NCBI GenBank assembly: GCA_001557505.1
Contig: LSAX01000004.1
Span: forward strand, 2,976,001-3,040,000
DNA: 64,000 bases
Reading direction: 5' to 3'
Origin: Reticulascus tulasneorum
Taxonomy: Eukaryota > Ascomycota > Sordariomycetes > Glomerellales > Reticulascaceae
Shown here: positions 22,325 through 33,427 of the stretch, piece after piece
How positions within the stretch are numbered: position 1 is the stretch's first letter
How the letters are laid out: the number at the start of each line of letters is the position of its first letter
Translations under genes and position numbers: made by a program
Notes under the pieces: model-generated
What the model saw: only the letters and a program-made list of their open reading frames with translations
What the model was told of the DNA's origin: nothing
Database searches by the model: none

Positions 22325-24157
22325 ATGTCAGTGAAGTTTATCTTTCCCCCTCTTGCTGAGGACCAAATTCGTCTCATTTGCCCTCGCCTGGTCCAAGTTT
22401 CGACAGACAAGAACGGATCCTCAGCCGGGAAGGAGACGCCCTCCATCCAATGTCGTGTCCAACACTTCCAGCGGGACAAATGCCCCCCATACATTTGCCT
22501 TTCTTACACATGGGGCAAGGAGGGATTCACTGAGGGAATCAAACTCGGCAACGAGGTCTACTTCGTCAGCACCACCGTCGCCGCCGCTTTGGAACAGCTG
22601 TGTCGTGATAGTCCTGACCAGTGGGTATGGATCGACCAGATCTGCATCGACCAGCTGAATAATGTTGAGAAAACCCACCAAGTGCGGCAGATGCGGCACA
22701 TCTACAGCGCTGCTTTCGAGGTCGTCGTCTGGCTGGGATCCTGCAACGACGAGATCGCCGACGATGTGAGAAGATTGTTTGAGCATCTTGAGTCTCTGAA
22801 AGTGGAATTAGCTGCTAAGAACTACGAGACGGCAATTTCACTGCACCGCGACGAAGAAAGCATGGAAGTTGTCAAGCGAGCCTGGGGCCGGTTCTGCGAT
22901 TGTGACTACTGGACGCGACTGTGGGTAATCCAGGAGTTCACCGTTGCGGAGCGTGTCCGGGTGCTCTGGGGCAGCGCCTCAACCACGACAGAGAATATCG
23001 GCCAAACGCTGGTACTCCTCCATAAATTAACGGCTGAGAGCACTTTTGCCTCCACATTCTCCAACCCCTCAGCTAAACAGGTCCTCGACATATACGAAGC
23101 CACTTCCAGGAGCTTTGTGACCTCCCTCTGCGTACGCCGCCAGAGTTATAGGAACTATCGCGGACAAGGCAAAGACCACCTCTTCCGCGTTCTCGTTACC
23201 GCTCTAGTCCTCGAAACTGATTATAACCGTCCGCTCTCAACGGATCCACGGGATCGCATCTTCTCGTTACTTCACCTCGCTGATGACGCTCCAGAGTTTG
23301 ACTGCTTTCCAGACTATCAGCGATCTTGTGAGGCAATATACGAAGATGCAGCCTTCAAAATGCTGCTACTTGGTCATGTCGATGTACTCAGCTACTCCCA
23401 GTTTCCAAAGGAAAGCAAAGGGCTGCCCTCTTGGGTCCCCGACTGGGACATGCCTATTCGCGCACCATACGGTAATGCCCCGTGGCTCAATGAGTTTTGC
23501 GCCTCTGCTAGGACTATCCAACGGCAGGAGATCGCACGGACGAGTGCCGGAAGACTGTCAATACGAGGCTTTACGGTCGACAAGATTGCGGTTGTTGGCG
23601 AATCCATGTGGGATCCAGATTGGCTTCAACCCATCAACCAGGCCACGGCTCTTGCTTACTTGTCCGAGATTACCGCCTTCTGTAAGCGCTCAACAAGATC
23701 AAGGAATCACGAGGAGACGTGTGATGCGGGCCGGATTGCCATTGCCGACGGATCAGGTAATCCTGGGAGCATGGGGCCAGGGACTTGGCCTGTGATCTGT
23801 CATACGTCATACGAGAATGCCATGGGATTACTTACAAGACCGCAGGGTGTGGGTGTTCTCCAACAAGAGACCCAGCGGAACCCAGGCCTGGATCAGGATC
23901 CGTACCTGAGACTAATGAAGCGGCGGCACTCCACTCGGCCGTTTCTTTCGTCAACGGGCTACGTAGGGGTTTGCTCCATGCTTGCACAGCCCGGAGACGA
24001 GATTTGTGTATTTTTTGGGGGCAAGGTTCCATACATCCTCAGGTCGGACGAAGGCGAACCAGATCGAAGCCTCGTTGGAGACGCCATGGTTCTCGGGATT
24101 ATGTATGGCGAGTTGTTGAAGGCCGACGTGGAGACGACGGTGTATACTCTCAGGTAG
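22325..24157 (+). CDS. HET-domain protein (second copy type)
   Basis: Intronless, 610 aa. HET domain at residues ~55-215: YICLSYTWG, WVWIDQICIDQLNNVEKTHQV, MRHIYSAAFEVVVWLG, and the YWTRLWVIQEF block typical of the HET-6/Tol-like class. After it come the frequent DPRDRIFSLLHLA and LPSWVPDWD segments. Cytoplasmic allorecognition or cell-death signalling is the known family role. It is not a close paralogue of the HET gene at 9489-11835: a different subclass, with no N-terminal Cys motif and no intron. It lies close to repeat copy B and bL34m, at the right end of the accessory block. Confidence 0.94.
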   Translation: MSVKFIFPPLAEDQIRLICPRLVQVSTDKNGSSAGKETPSIQCRVQHFQRDKCPPYICLSYTWGKEGFTEGIKLGNEVYFVSTTVAAALEQLCRDSPDQWVWIDQICIDQLNNVEKTHQVRQMRHIYSAAFEVVVWLGSCNDEIADDVRRLFEHLESLKVELAAKNYETAISLHRDEESMEVVKRAWGRFCDCDYWTRLWVIQEFTVAERVRVLWGSASTTTENIGQTLVLLHKLTAESTFASTFSNPSAKQVLDIYEATSRSFVTSLCVRRQSYRNYRGQGKDHLFRVLVTALVLETDYNRPLSTDPRDRIFSLLHLADDAPEFDCFPDYQRSCEAIYEDAAFKMLLLGHVDVLSYSQFPKESKGLPSWVPDWDMPIRAPYGNAPWLNEFCASARTIQRQEIARTSAGRLSIRGFTVDKIAVVGESMWDPDWLQPINQATALAYLSEITAFCKRSTRSRNHEETCDAGRIAIADGSGNPGSMGPGTWPVICHTSYENAMGLLTRPQGVGVLQQETQRNPGLDQDPYLRLMKRRHSTRPFLSSTGYVGVCSMLAQPGDEICVFFGGKVPYILRSDEGEPDRSLVGDAMVLGIMYGELLKADVETTVYTLR

Positions 24158-25094
24158 CGGTATGGTAGTCACACGCTGTACTAGCAGCGCCCAGGGTATC
24201 TCGATGTTCACGACGGTGCATGTCCCGAAATCCTATGTGATTTCCTAACTGCCCTGGGAATCAGGGAAAGCTTGAACTAGGTTGGCAATGAAAGTAGATT
24301 TAGATCGCTAATTGAATGGGTCACTGCATGCCATTCCGGACGTCATTGTTGGCTGTATGGTAATACACCGAACTGCGTCAGTGTTGGGTTCTGGCGGAAG
24401 TTGGTGAGGCATATTCCGTGTAACTTATGCGAAGGTCCACTTCAAACAGAGCTTTTGATGATGTGTTGTACTATTTCTGCTAGTGAGAAAGACGGCAACC
24501 ACAACAAGCAAACATTTTCTGCAGAATTCAATTGTTTGAGTTCGAGTACGCCCGCCATGAGCACTCCTATGTCCATATTGCAGTACTGGGCAGGCCAGGT
24601 ATCCTCCACACCTTCCCGGCCAGAGAGGTCTCAGATAGCCAGGTGGGCTATAAAATCAGCGCCGCTTGACTGATAGGACGAAAAGATGGCAGATTCATTC
24701 TCGCCAGTTGCAGTATGTGAAATGAAAGTTGTGTAAGAAGTTTTTAAATATTCTAATCAGTACTATATACTCACCGACATATTCATCATAATATTCCCTG
24801 AATAGTTACTTGAATATCTTGATATCTTACGATATATTCATTACAATACTCCCATGAATCGCTAATGTAGCTTACGTACTTGAATATCCAGATGACAAAG
24901 CGGCACTGCCTTTTTCGACCACTTGATAGCATATGATTAAGAAACCCCATATTTGCATATTTCTTTCGTGCATTTAAACCATCTATGTACTTTGGCGAGA
25001 TCTACACAAAATCTGGAGCCACCTCCTTCACCTCAACTTCACCTCTCTCAGGCAGTGCGCTCGAGCAGTGAGTGGGCAAACGAAGCTCGCAATC
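24158..25094. other. Intergenic, contains repeat copy B
   Basis: 937 bp between the second HET gene and bL34m. It holds the MITE-like repeat at 24661-24928. The rest is AT-rich and shows no gene. Confidence 0.5.
24661..24928 (+). mobile_element. MITE-like dispersed repeat, copy B
   Basis: About 268 bp, same orientation as copy A (1423-1659) and clearly related along its length. Inverted ends are left GGACGAAAAGATGGCAG against the reverse complement of the right end GGTCGAAAAAGGCAG. It lacks 23 bp present in copy A and contains an imperfect internal tandem duplication of ~70 bp (two copies of ATATTCAT...TACTTGAATATC). Many differences from copy A are transitions, which would fit ageing or RIP. 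No coding capacity. Confidence 0.65.
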
Positions 25095-25627
25095 ATGATG
25101 CGATACCCAATTGCCAGCGTCACCAAGAGGGTGCTCGCTGCACCAACCCTCCAATGCACATTGACACGCCCGTCAGCGACAACAACTCTTAAGAGTGTAA
25201 TCACTTCAACACGGTACGCTCCTCCCTCCAACGTGCACTCACCCTCTCCAGCTCTACTGCTACGCAACTGTCGCAGGTTTCTTCCAGCCAATAGCTAACG
25301 CAATCCAGAACATTCTCCTCCCTCCCCTCTCTCCGCCCGACCCTCGCCCGTCTCACAAGCGCCATCGTCCGACCGAGCGCATTCCTCCCACAAGCCTCCC
25401 AAACACAAGCCGGCACGCTCGATCTCGTTCCCAAGACCGCCATCACCGCCCACCCAGCCATGGGCGGCATGCAGATCCGCTGCGGACCGCGTAACACGAT
25501 GCAGGGGAACACGCGGTTGGTGCAAAAGCGGAGGCACGGGTTCCTGTCGCGCCAGAAGTCGCGGACGGGCCGGAAGATCTTGCTGCGGAGAAAGACGAAA
25601 GGCCGAACGAAGCTTGGGTGCCATTGA
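25095..25627 (+). CDS. Mitochondrial large-subunit ribosomal protein bL34m
   Basis: Predicted 145 aa, exons 25095-25213 and 25309-25627 (95-nt intron, frame kept through CG|A). The first ~100 residues are Ser/Thr/Arg-rich, as expected for a mitochondrial presequence. The last ~43 residues are classic bL34: QGNTRLVQKRRHGFLSR and GRKILLRRKTKGRTKL. A structural protein of the mitoribosome that binds 23S-type rRNA. The start could be 25095 or the next ATG at 25098. Housekeeping gene that forms the right border of the accessory block. Confidence 0.93.
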
Positions 25628-25932
25628 GGCTTGGGATGAATAACATGAGGGAGGCTGGTTGGTGGCTAGCGATAGCTGGGGTCGTCGTATACGTGTCCCC
25701 GACTAGGGACGCATACTTGGGGCCTTGTACGAACACAGGCGGGATACTTTAGAATCGGGCTGGCTCTGTAGACGCTACGAGTGCGAAGGGCTCTTGGAGT
25801 TTGGAAGAAACGCATCTTGGCTCACGAGTTGTTGTGTCTGAGCAGAGCAGAGTGGAATCTAACTGTGACATTATGTACACTCTAGAAGATATATACGTCT
25901 TATTAAACCACCTCATATCCAAAGCTCACTGC
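25628..25932. other. Intergenic between bL34m and the GH3 gene
   Basis: 305 bp between convergent genes; only 3' untranslated regions are expected. Nothing else seen. Confidence 0.5.
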
Positions 25933-28816
25933 TCAAACAGGAGCAGCCAATCCCTCTTCACAAACCAAACTATCCGTGTAGCACGCCAAAAACAAAGCAT
26001 CACTCGCCTCGCCAACCCAAATATGGAACCGCCCATCCACATTAGGCACAACCCAATCCTGCAGCACGACATCCCACACGCTAAGGTCGCGCCTCATGAT
26101 CTGCAACTCTACAACCTGGCTCTGCCCTGGCGCGAGCGTGCCCGTCTTCTCGAAATCCCGCAGCTGAATGACGGGCGTGTCGTAAGCAGACCCTTCAGGG
26201 AACTGCACGTACGCCTGTGCGCTCGCCTTGCCGCCATACGTGGCGCCGCTGTTGGTGACTGTCACGGAAAGCGTGTAAGCCACGTCCCAGAGGGCAGGGT
26301 TACCGCCCTCGCCACCACCTGCGCGCACACCAGATGTTTGCACATGGCTGTAGCCTGCTGGGTAGGGGTAGGTTTTGGTTTTGGAGTCGGCGACGGCTTG
26401 TTTGGCCTCAGACTCCGTGCACCATGAGTAGATATAGCGGAAGATCTTGCTGAAACCCGATGGCGCAACGCCCTCTGTCCAGGCGGGGATGGGGGACGAG
26501 TAGTCCAGCACGGCACCCTTTGCAGGCCGCGCTGGCGGCTCGGCCGATAGTGGCGTCACTGATTTGATAGTTGCATTCGCGAAGGAGAAGGTTGTGTAGC
26601 TCAGGCCGTGGCCAAACGCGTAGCGGGGCTTGATACCGTTCTTGTTGAGGTAGCGATAATCGATGTATAGCCCTTCCGAAAATGTGTCTTGGACCTGGCC
26701 AGTGGTATCGCCTCTGAGCTGGGCTATGCTCTCTGGAAGGTCGGTCTCTAGCTTTGTGATGCTGTAGGGCAGATGGCCGCTAGGAGATACGTTGCCGTAC
26801 AGGATATTGGTGAGAGACTCTCCTGCCTCCTGGCCGGGAAGATGAGCGAACAGTACCGCCTTGACACTCGGCAGATCAACCCACTTCTCCAAAATCAGTG
26901 GTCCGACAGTATGAACAACAACAATTACGTTGCTGTACTTTGCGGCGGCGTCCTGGACGAGTTTGTCGCCATTGTGCCATGCATAGAGCCCAGAGGCGTC
27001 ACGATCTCCGTGATTCCCTTCAACCGTATATGTGTTCTCGCCAGCGTCGGATGAGAGGAAGACGATGGCCACATCTTCGGGACTTGGGGTAGGGACTGTT
27101 GGGAAGGAATCCGTATTATAATAGACAATGTTACCGGTTCTCCGTTTCAGAGCATCAAGCGGGGAATCCAAATACGGGTATTCCACAGTTCCGGATCCCC
27201 AACCCTGTGCGAGCGTGCCTTTGTTGCAGTTACGATCGGAGCAGGCATTAGGCCCGTCAGGGTTGGTCTGCGCGTCGGTGCCAAACACCCTGAGAGCCCG
27301 AGAGGTGGCCAGAGGAAGCAGGTTGCCCGCATTCTTCAACAATGTAATTGCGTCTTGGGCGACTTCTCTCGCAACTAAGTAGTGGTCGCCTTGGACGTTA
27401 ACAAACTCATTTACCACGCCTCTTGGAGAGAACGGGAATGCTGCGGAATAGTAGTCGCCGACGGCGTCCTTTGTATTAGTCGAGAAATTTGGCGGGGGGT
27501 ACCCCTGATCTTGGCCATGCTGGTACCATGTCGCGACTATTCGGGTCGCCATGTCGTTGAGTCTATCCATCGGAACAGATCCGTTAAGAGCCGACCGAGT
27601 GAGTTCAAACATCCAATAGCTGTACCCAAAGAGCGGAACCTGGGTGTCGCCCGGCATGTCCATGTCAAGACCGGCGAGTGCAGATCCAACGCCGGACATG
27701 TGTGCTAACCAATCAGACATAGCAAAACCTTGGAAACCCAGTTCATCCTTAAGGAGACCATTGATCATGTGGCTGTTCTGGCTACAAGCAGAGCCGTTCA
27801 CCTTTCCCGTAGATTAGCGAAAGTTGAAATACAAGTCGGACAGAGTGGTCTTACAGCATTGTATGCGGTCATCACCGACCCAACGCCGGCCTTGACGCCG
27901 TCAGCGAAGGGCCATAGGTACAACTCGTGCATGGTTCGATCATCTATTCCGGTTAGCATGCAGTTCTCTGAGCTGAGATCATCAAGGAGTCTTACCAATA
28001 TTGGCGCTCAACCCTTCCTGGAACGGGTTGTACATGCGGTGCATTTCTTGTTCATTACCAACAAGGTGCTTAATCGTTGCAATGACTCCCTGCTCTTGTA
28101 CTCCCTTGATGGTCAACGCGCCAGCTTTGCCTTGAAGGACTGGATCGGCCCCAAACCCCTCCCAGTTGCGGCCGCCTTTTGGTTTCCTACCCAATGGGCC
28201 AACTGTTGGACCGAGATAGATGTTGACACCCTTTCCTCGGAACTCAATACCCATGGCTACAGCTCGCTCATAAATCAACGCCTTGTCGAATGTTGCGCCA
28301 GTCGTGATACCAGCTGGGAAAGCGGTTACATTATCAGCCAGACGAACACCAGACGCAGCGTCTCCGAGACAGAGCTGAGGAAAGCCCAGGCGGAGCGCGC
28401 TGCCAGTATTACCCACGCAGCGGCTTGAACAAAGTTAGCATGTCATCTAATACTCGTGATCTAGTATCCAAGATCTTGCAACATACCCTGAAAGAGAGGT
28501 TAGCGAGTGCAAGTTTGGAGACGGTCAATTATTAATGGAAGAGCAACATACCCATATAAATACCGGTTCCAGCAGTGATGTTTGTCTTTTCAGCCAGAGT
28601 CATGCGGTCAACAAGAGCCTTCGCTTTGGCATAGCTCTCGGCCCAGTTCGCTACCCATCCACCATACGGGGCTGGATAGTAAGGAGCAGCTACATAACCG
28701 GCGGGAACGGGGTCTCTTGGAGACACTGCAGCGCTGAAGCTTGGAGCAACCAAGCTGCTGAGGAGAAAAACAAGAAACGTGACGCTCGCCATGGAATACA
28801 TGGAACTGGCCGCCAT
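25933..28816 (-). CDS. Secreted GH3 beta-glucosidase
   Basis: Predicted 883 aa. Exons: 28816-28552, a 1-nt exon at 28487, 28423-27996, 27943-27855, 27801-25933. A signal peptide (~1-29) is followed by the GH3 N-terminal barrel: [36 protein letters not shown] and KHLVGNEQE. The catalytic nucleophile is Asp291 in MSDWLAH. The GH3 C-terminal alpha/beta domain ([18 protein letters not shown]) and a fibronectin-III-like domain ([10 protein letters not shown]...) follow. It releases glucose from cellobiose and other beta-glucosides, outside the cell. The frame across introns 1 and 2 only works as ATG G|G|C CGC. Both flanking introns (64 and 63 nt) have identical first nine bases, GTATGTTGC, and good branch points. 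Otherwise the enzyme appears complete. Confidence 0.93.
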
Positions 28817-30374
28817 TGTTGGGAATTAGGCCGAGAACCGCGTAGAAACTTTGAACGAAGAGTAGGAGACCAACTGTCTCAGCCTAGCAAGACTATGGGA
28901 CATCAGGGCAAATAAACATTTTGAAATGTTTGGAAGACCGCAAGGAACTATATACGACAGGGCTCGAGGCGTGTAATGGGGCAGCACGAGCGCGAAGTTA
29001 CACGCAGCATGTCTCATTTGTATTATGACGTCTCGCCAATCACATCAACCAGGTGGCTCGGATTGAAAAAACCCTGGCAGGGCGGCGGCGCAGACTGGCC
29101 GCCACAGTCTCATTCCCGAATTGCAGCGTGTGGCGGATCTTGCTTGCAAGACTGCAAGCTGGGCAGGCTAATTACCAAGTAGCCAAGGTCGATAGCAGAG
29201 CAGTTATCGGTGTGGTTTGGGGGTAGTCTATCGGGCCTATCGCCTGAAAGACAACGCAACAGCGACTGCACGGCCGATCATCTGATCTTAGAGCTTTGAC
29301 TGCCAGCGCGTGCGATCAACTGCGTGGGGACCCAGCATGCAAGGCGACGAATGGCAAAGTTCACCGCCATCTCGATTCCTCGGCATAGATCCGAATTGGC
29401 AAGCTTGGAGCTTTAGGAAGGGCTGGGCATGGAGACGAGAGCTGCATACGAAGTAGATGGAGAAGATCGTGATGTCGGTAGACGTTATACAGGGAGCAAC
29501 AAAAGGTGAGAAGCGCTCCGAAGGGGTCGTCGCCGAGATGGAAGCAATAGTTTCGCGGACTGAGTAACTGTCTTTGTGCCATGCACCCGACAAGGTGGTA
29601 TCGGGCCAAAGAGATGCAGGTCAAGCGGCGGTGGTGCAACCATGGATTGACGTTCAATGGCTGGGACCATGGTCGATCTAGCACTTACGTATGCTGTGTG
29701 TGTGTCTGCTCATGTTGTCCCACCGGGCGCGACCGACATAGGCAAGCAGGGGAGAGCAATTCACATACTGGTGACGCATGCCGGGCTTCGAAGCCCGTCA
29801 AGATGTCGAAGTCCCGCGTGAAAGCTGCTCCAAACGGGTTGGTCCGCCGAGGGATGGCATGGGGGGGAGGGGAACGTCCATTGCAGGGGATTGAATAGGG
29901 CGGTCATCGTGGTGCTCGGCGTGTCGATGCGGGCGGACGGCCGAGAAGATCGTCATCCATTTTTGCAGAGATTAGTGAAATGGCGGCTTCATGCTCTTGG
30001 AATCCAGCAGGCGGTACGGGACGAGACGAGAGGAGAGGAAGTGCATCGATCGCAATTCCATACACATCAGTGAGAATGCCGTGCAGCTGGAGATCAGCGC
30101 GCTGCACCTGTAAGCACCTAAAAATGTAGATGGGGTTGGATTCGATGAAGATCCATTGCCTGTTTACAAGTGCCTCGGTGAGGTGTGACCTCCCGTCGAC
30201 CTGAACACCGTGGAGGTCCCACCTTTATTAGTACGGCTAGTTTAACGGTGCAATGCATGTGCCGCGCCTGTAAAGCGCTAACTAGGCAGCTGTCACCTAC
30301 CTGTAAAGGGACGTAAGAAGGCCACTGAGAGGTTACGGAGTGCTCGGCCGGTATATGCAGCCACCCACCCGCAT

Positions 30375-30426
<52 letters not shown>

Positions 30427-31796
30427 CTTCGTAATACTGCGTACATTCACCACACACTTCTGCACGTTGTAGTAATATGAATCCATCGCCGATGCTTCTT
30501 TACGTCAACGCCCTGTTGTGGAACCCTCTTAGCCCCACGGAGGCCAGGGTAGAGGAGAGACGTAGATGCCAGAATTAATCACTTTCAGGAACATTGGTTC
30601 CTTGAATGAACAATCTAGGCATTGCCCGAAATGAGGAAGCACGTCGCGGGGTCCCTTGATCAATATTCATGGCTTTCTTCTTCGTCAGATTATCTAATAA
30701 AACCCACCAAACTACGGTTCATGCTCGCGTATCTCGACCAGATGGGTTCAGCTGGATCGGGACACGAACCCTGGCTCTACAGGTGCACCAAATCCGCAAA
30801 CACACGGGGAGCCAGGCAGGGGTAATAGGGCATGCAAGGAATTTGTGGTTCACGTGGCGCAGCCTGGCCGGCATTTCCATGTATGGTTCCATCCACCATC
30901 TCAGCTTCCAACGTCCATCTCTGACTACTGGGTGCATCTACCCTATACCAGGAGCTGTGCTATGTATTCACCCGACCCCGCATCCACCACACCATAAGAC
31001 CTCCTCTCCTCCGCGTGGTTATGGAATATCCGGATTCTCCTGCCATGATGCCCTATTCCGGAAACCATGCCCGAGGGCCTGGGAGCACTGGCAAGGGATC
31101 GGATGGTGGCCTGGTTGCTTGGATCCTCGCTAGTCTCCGCGCGGTGTAAGCGCACGTCTTCTTTTCGCTGAGCTGCACCTCATCTTTGACCGCCTATGCA
31201 CGGTAGGCGAGCAGCTTATACCAAGCCTCCTTGGACCTCGCTCGGCTGGTACAGTACCACAACCCGATCCATCGTGAAGTCGACCAAACGCTGTGGGGGG
31301 AAATGAGCTCGTCTGACCGTCTATGGAAAACCTGGGGTTGCAACTTCCACAAATGACGATCACTTCTTGACCTGGTTCCTGTCTGCTGCTCGTCAGTCAT
31401 CCTACGGTAGGTATAAGAAATGTAGTATATAACGAGATGGGAGCACATCGCAAACTCTGCCTTGCCTTTTGCATCGCGCTTCGTTCATTCCTCGCCTCAA
31501 ATCCAATCTGGCATCTGCAGCTGTCTCACAAGGGCGGCCTACCATCTCCGCCTGCACCGGCAATCCTTTCAGAGTTGCATCTTACCTTCATTTACAGCCT
31601 CAGACGCCGCCTCACTGCGTCTCGTGTTGTATGGTGTGTGTAACCTGCGATTGAATAAGCGGCACGGCCATACCGGTGATCCTATATCAAGTCAGCATCG
31701 TCCCTCCTTTCTCACCACGAGAAGGCTTTCTATCCCTCGTTTCTATCCCTCGTTTTCAACAACTTTTCCATCCTGTTGCTATAAGTCTTAGTCAAA
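28817..31796. other. Three-kilobase gene-free stretch
   Basis: No supported coding region on either strand; frames are short, overlap on both strands and match no family I know. It contains a CA microsatellite at 30379-30425 and a TATA-like TATATAAC near 31424-31431 upstream of the lipase. A palindrome GGGCTTCGAAGCCC lies near 29791-29804. It may hold a lncRNA or long regulatory region, but nothing in the sequence shows it. Confidence 0.5.
30379..30425. repeat. (CA)n microsatellite
   Basis: An almost pure AC dinucleotide tract of about 47 bp. On the minus strand it opens a frame coding for Val-Cys repeats, which is an artefact. Confidence 0.95.
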
Positions 31797-32871
31797 ATGC
31801 TGCTCAAGCGGTCAATTCTTCCCTTCCTGGCTGGGGCCGTCTCCGCAGCTCCACTGCTAGAATCTGGGGTCTCCGCAAATATCCTGGATGATCGTGGTAA
31901 GATGCATCTCCACACCTCGTGCGCACGATCCAGTAGCTAACACGGAAACAGCCGTCACTGTCACCGCTACAGACCTCTCAAACTTCAAGTACTACGTCCA
32001 GTTTGCCGCCGCAGCCTACTGCAACAGCCAGAACGCTCCAGGGGCAATTCTCAGCTGCAGTGCCAATGCCTGCCCAGAGGTCCAAGCCAACCGCGCCGAG
32101 ACCGTTGCCTCATTCAACGGCCTCGGCACCGGCATCCATGGCCTCGTAGCCATAGATCGCAGCCACTCCTTGATCGTCGTCTCTATAATGGGGAGCAGCA
32201 ATCTACGAAACTGGATCGCCAACATCATCTTCGCCCAAGTCCCGTGCGACCTTGTCGCCGACTGCTACGTCCACGACGGCTTCAATTTAGCCTGGAATGA
32301 AATCAAGACACCGCTGAAGGCCGCCGTTGCGGCCGCCAAGCGCGCAAACCCTTCCTACAGGATTATCACCACCGGTCACTCCCTCGGTGGCGCCGTTGCA
32401 ACCATCGCAGCCGCCTACCTCCGCAGGGATGGCTACCCAGCTGACATCTACTCCTATGGCGCTCCCCGCGTCGGCAACGAGGCTATCGTCAGCTTCATTA
32501 CCAATCAAGCGGGAGCGGAGTACCGAGTCACGCACCTAGATGACCCCGTGCCACGCCTGCCGCCGATCTTCTTGGGGTACAAGCACACGAGCCCGGAGTA
32601 CTGGCTGTCAACGGGGACGACCGAGACGGTCAGCTACGGGATCGCGGATATCAAGGTGTGCGAGGGGACGGCGAACACGAACTGCAACGCTGGCACGTTT
32701 GGCCTGAATACTGGCGCCCATAGCTATTATTTCCAGAACATCGCCGCGTGCCAGGGCGATTTCGGCGTAAAGGAACGGGACGAAGTGTCGGACGAGGAGC
32801 TCGCGGAGAGGCTGAACCGCTACACGGTTATGGATAAGGAGTACGCTGCTGCGCTGAAAGCGGCACAGTAA
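31797..32871 (+). CDS. Secreted class 3 lipase / feruloyl-esterase-like hydrolase
   Basis: Predicted 339 aa, exons 31797-31896 and 31952-32871 (55-nt intron). A signal peptide (~1-19) and a short pro-region ending near DDR precede the mature alpha/beta hydrolase. Catalytic triad: Ser ~176 in TGHSLGGA, Asp ~230 in HLDDPVPRLPP, His ~289 in GAHSYYF. Several cysteines fit disulfides of secreted fungal lipases. The oxyanion-side motif usually written FRGS...RNW reads IMGSSNLRNW here, so the conserved Arg is Met. It hydrolyses acylglycerols or related esters outside the cell. The C-terminal ~50 residues are charged and extend beyond typical family length. Confidence 0.94.
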
Positions 32872-33427
32872 TGGGCGCGCTACGGCGTACAAGCCGATTT
32901 CGACATACTTGCGTGGGATAGCATGCATAGGTAATGGGTGAGGCGTTGGAATGGGAAACTGGGAAAATATGATGCCTTTTCGATATATAGCGGAGCTATA
33001 ATGGTTGGAAGATAAACGATTAGTTACACGGCCTAAGCTCCCATATTGGGGAGCAATTGATACTTCAAACCTCAGCATCTCGCGTTGCAGAATCTCGTGA
33101 TGATCAGGCAATCGAAAGAGCTAAATGTCAGGTCACTCAATTCAACACTTGATTTTCGAGCCTTGCGGTTCATAATTCGGTTCATAATTAGTTCAGCTAT
33201 ACTCCTGGGCAACTCGCTCAGGCAAAACTCGAGCTAGAGCAACTCAGAAAGCACAGGGGTAATTCATTGGGTAGGTATATTGTTCTCCTTGCAGTATCTA
33301 CCCTTCTAGACAAATTTGCAGTCCAGCCCAGCCAGGGGACTAGAACCCTACGTCCGAATACCGAATACCGCAAGCCTTGATAATCTTACATAGATAGCAA
33401 GCATGACGCGTTGATGGCACATCATCT
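32872..33427. other. Intergenic between lipase and RAD7
   Basis: 556 bp between convergent genes; 3' regions only, nothing further seen. Confidence 0.5.

Noticed and set aside
30118..30486. Minus-strand frame with a Val-Cys repeat protein
   Set aside because: It is only the translation of the CA dinucleotide microsatellite; no flanking coding signal.
30745..30790. tRNA-like B-box (GGTTCGTGTCC on the minus strand)
   Set aside because: Lacks the invariant A58 and no acceptor or anticodon stem can be folded around it.
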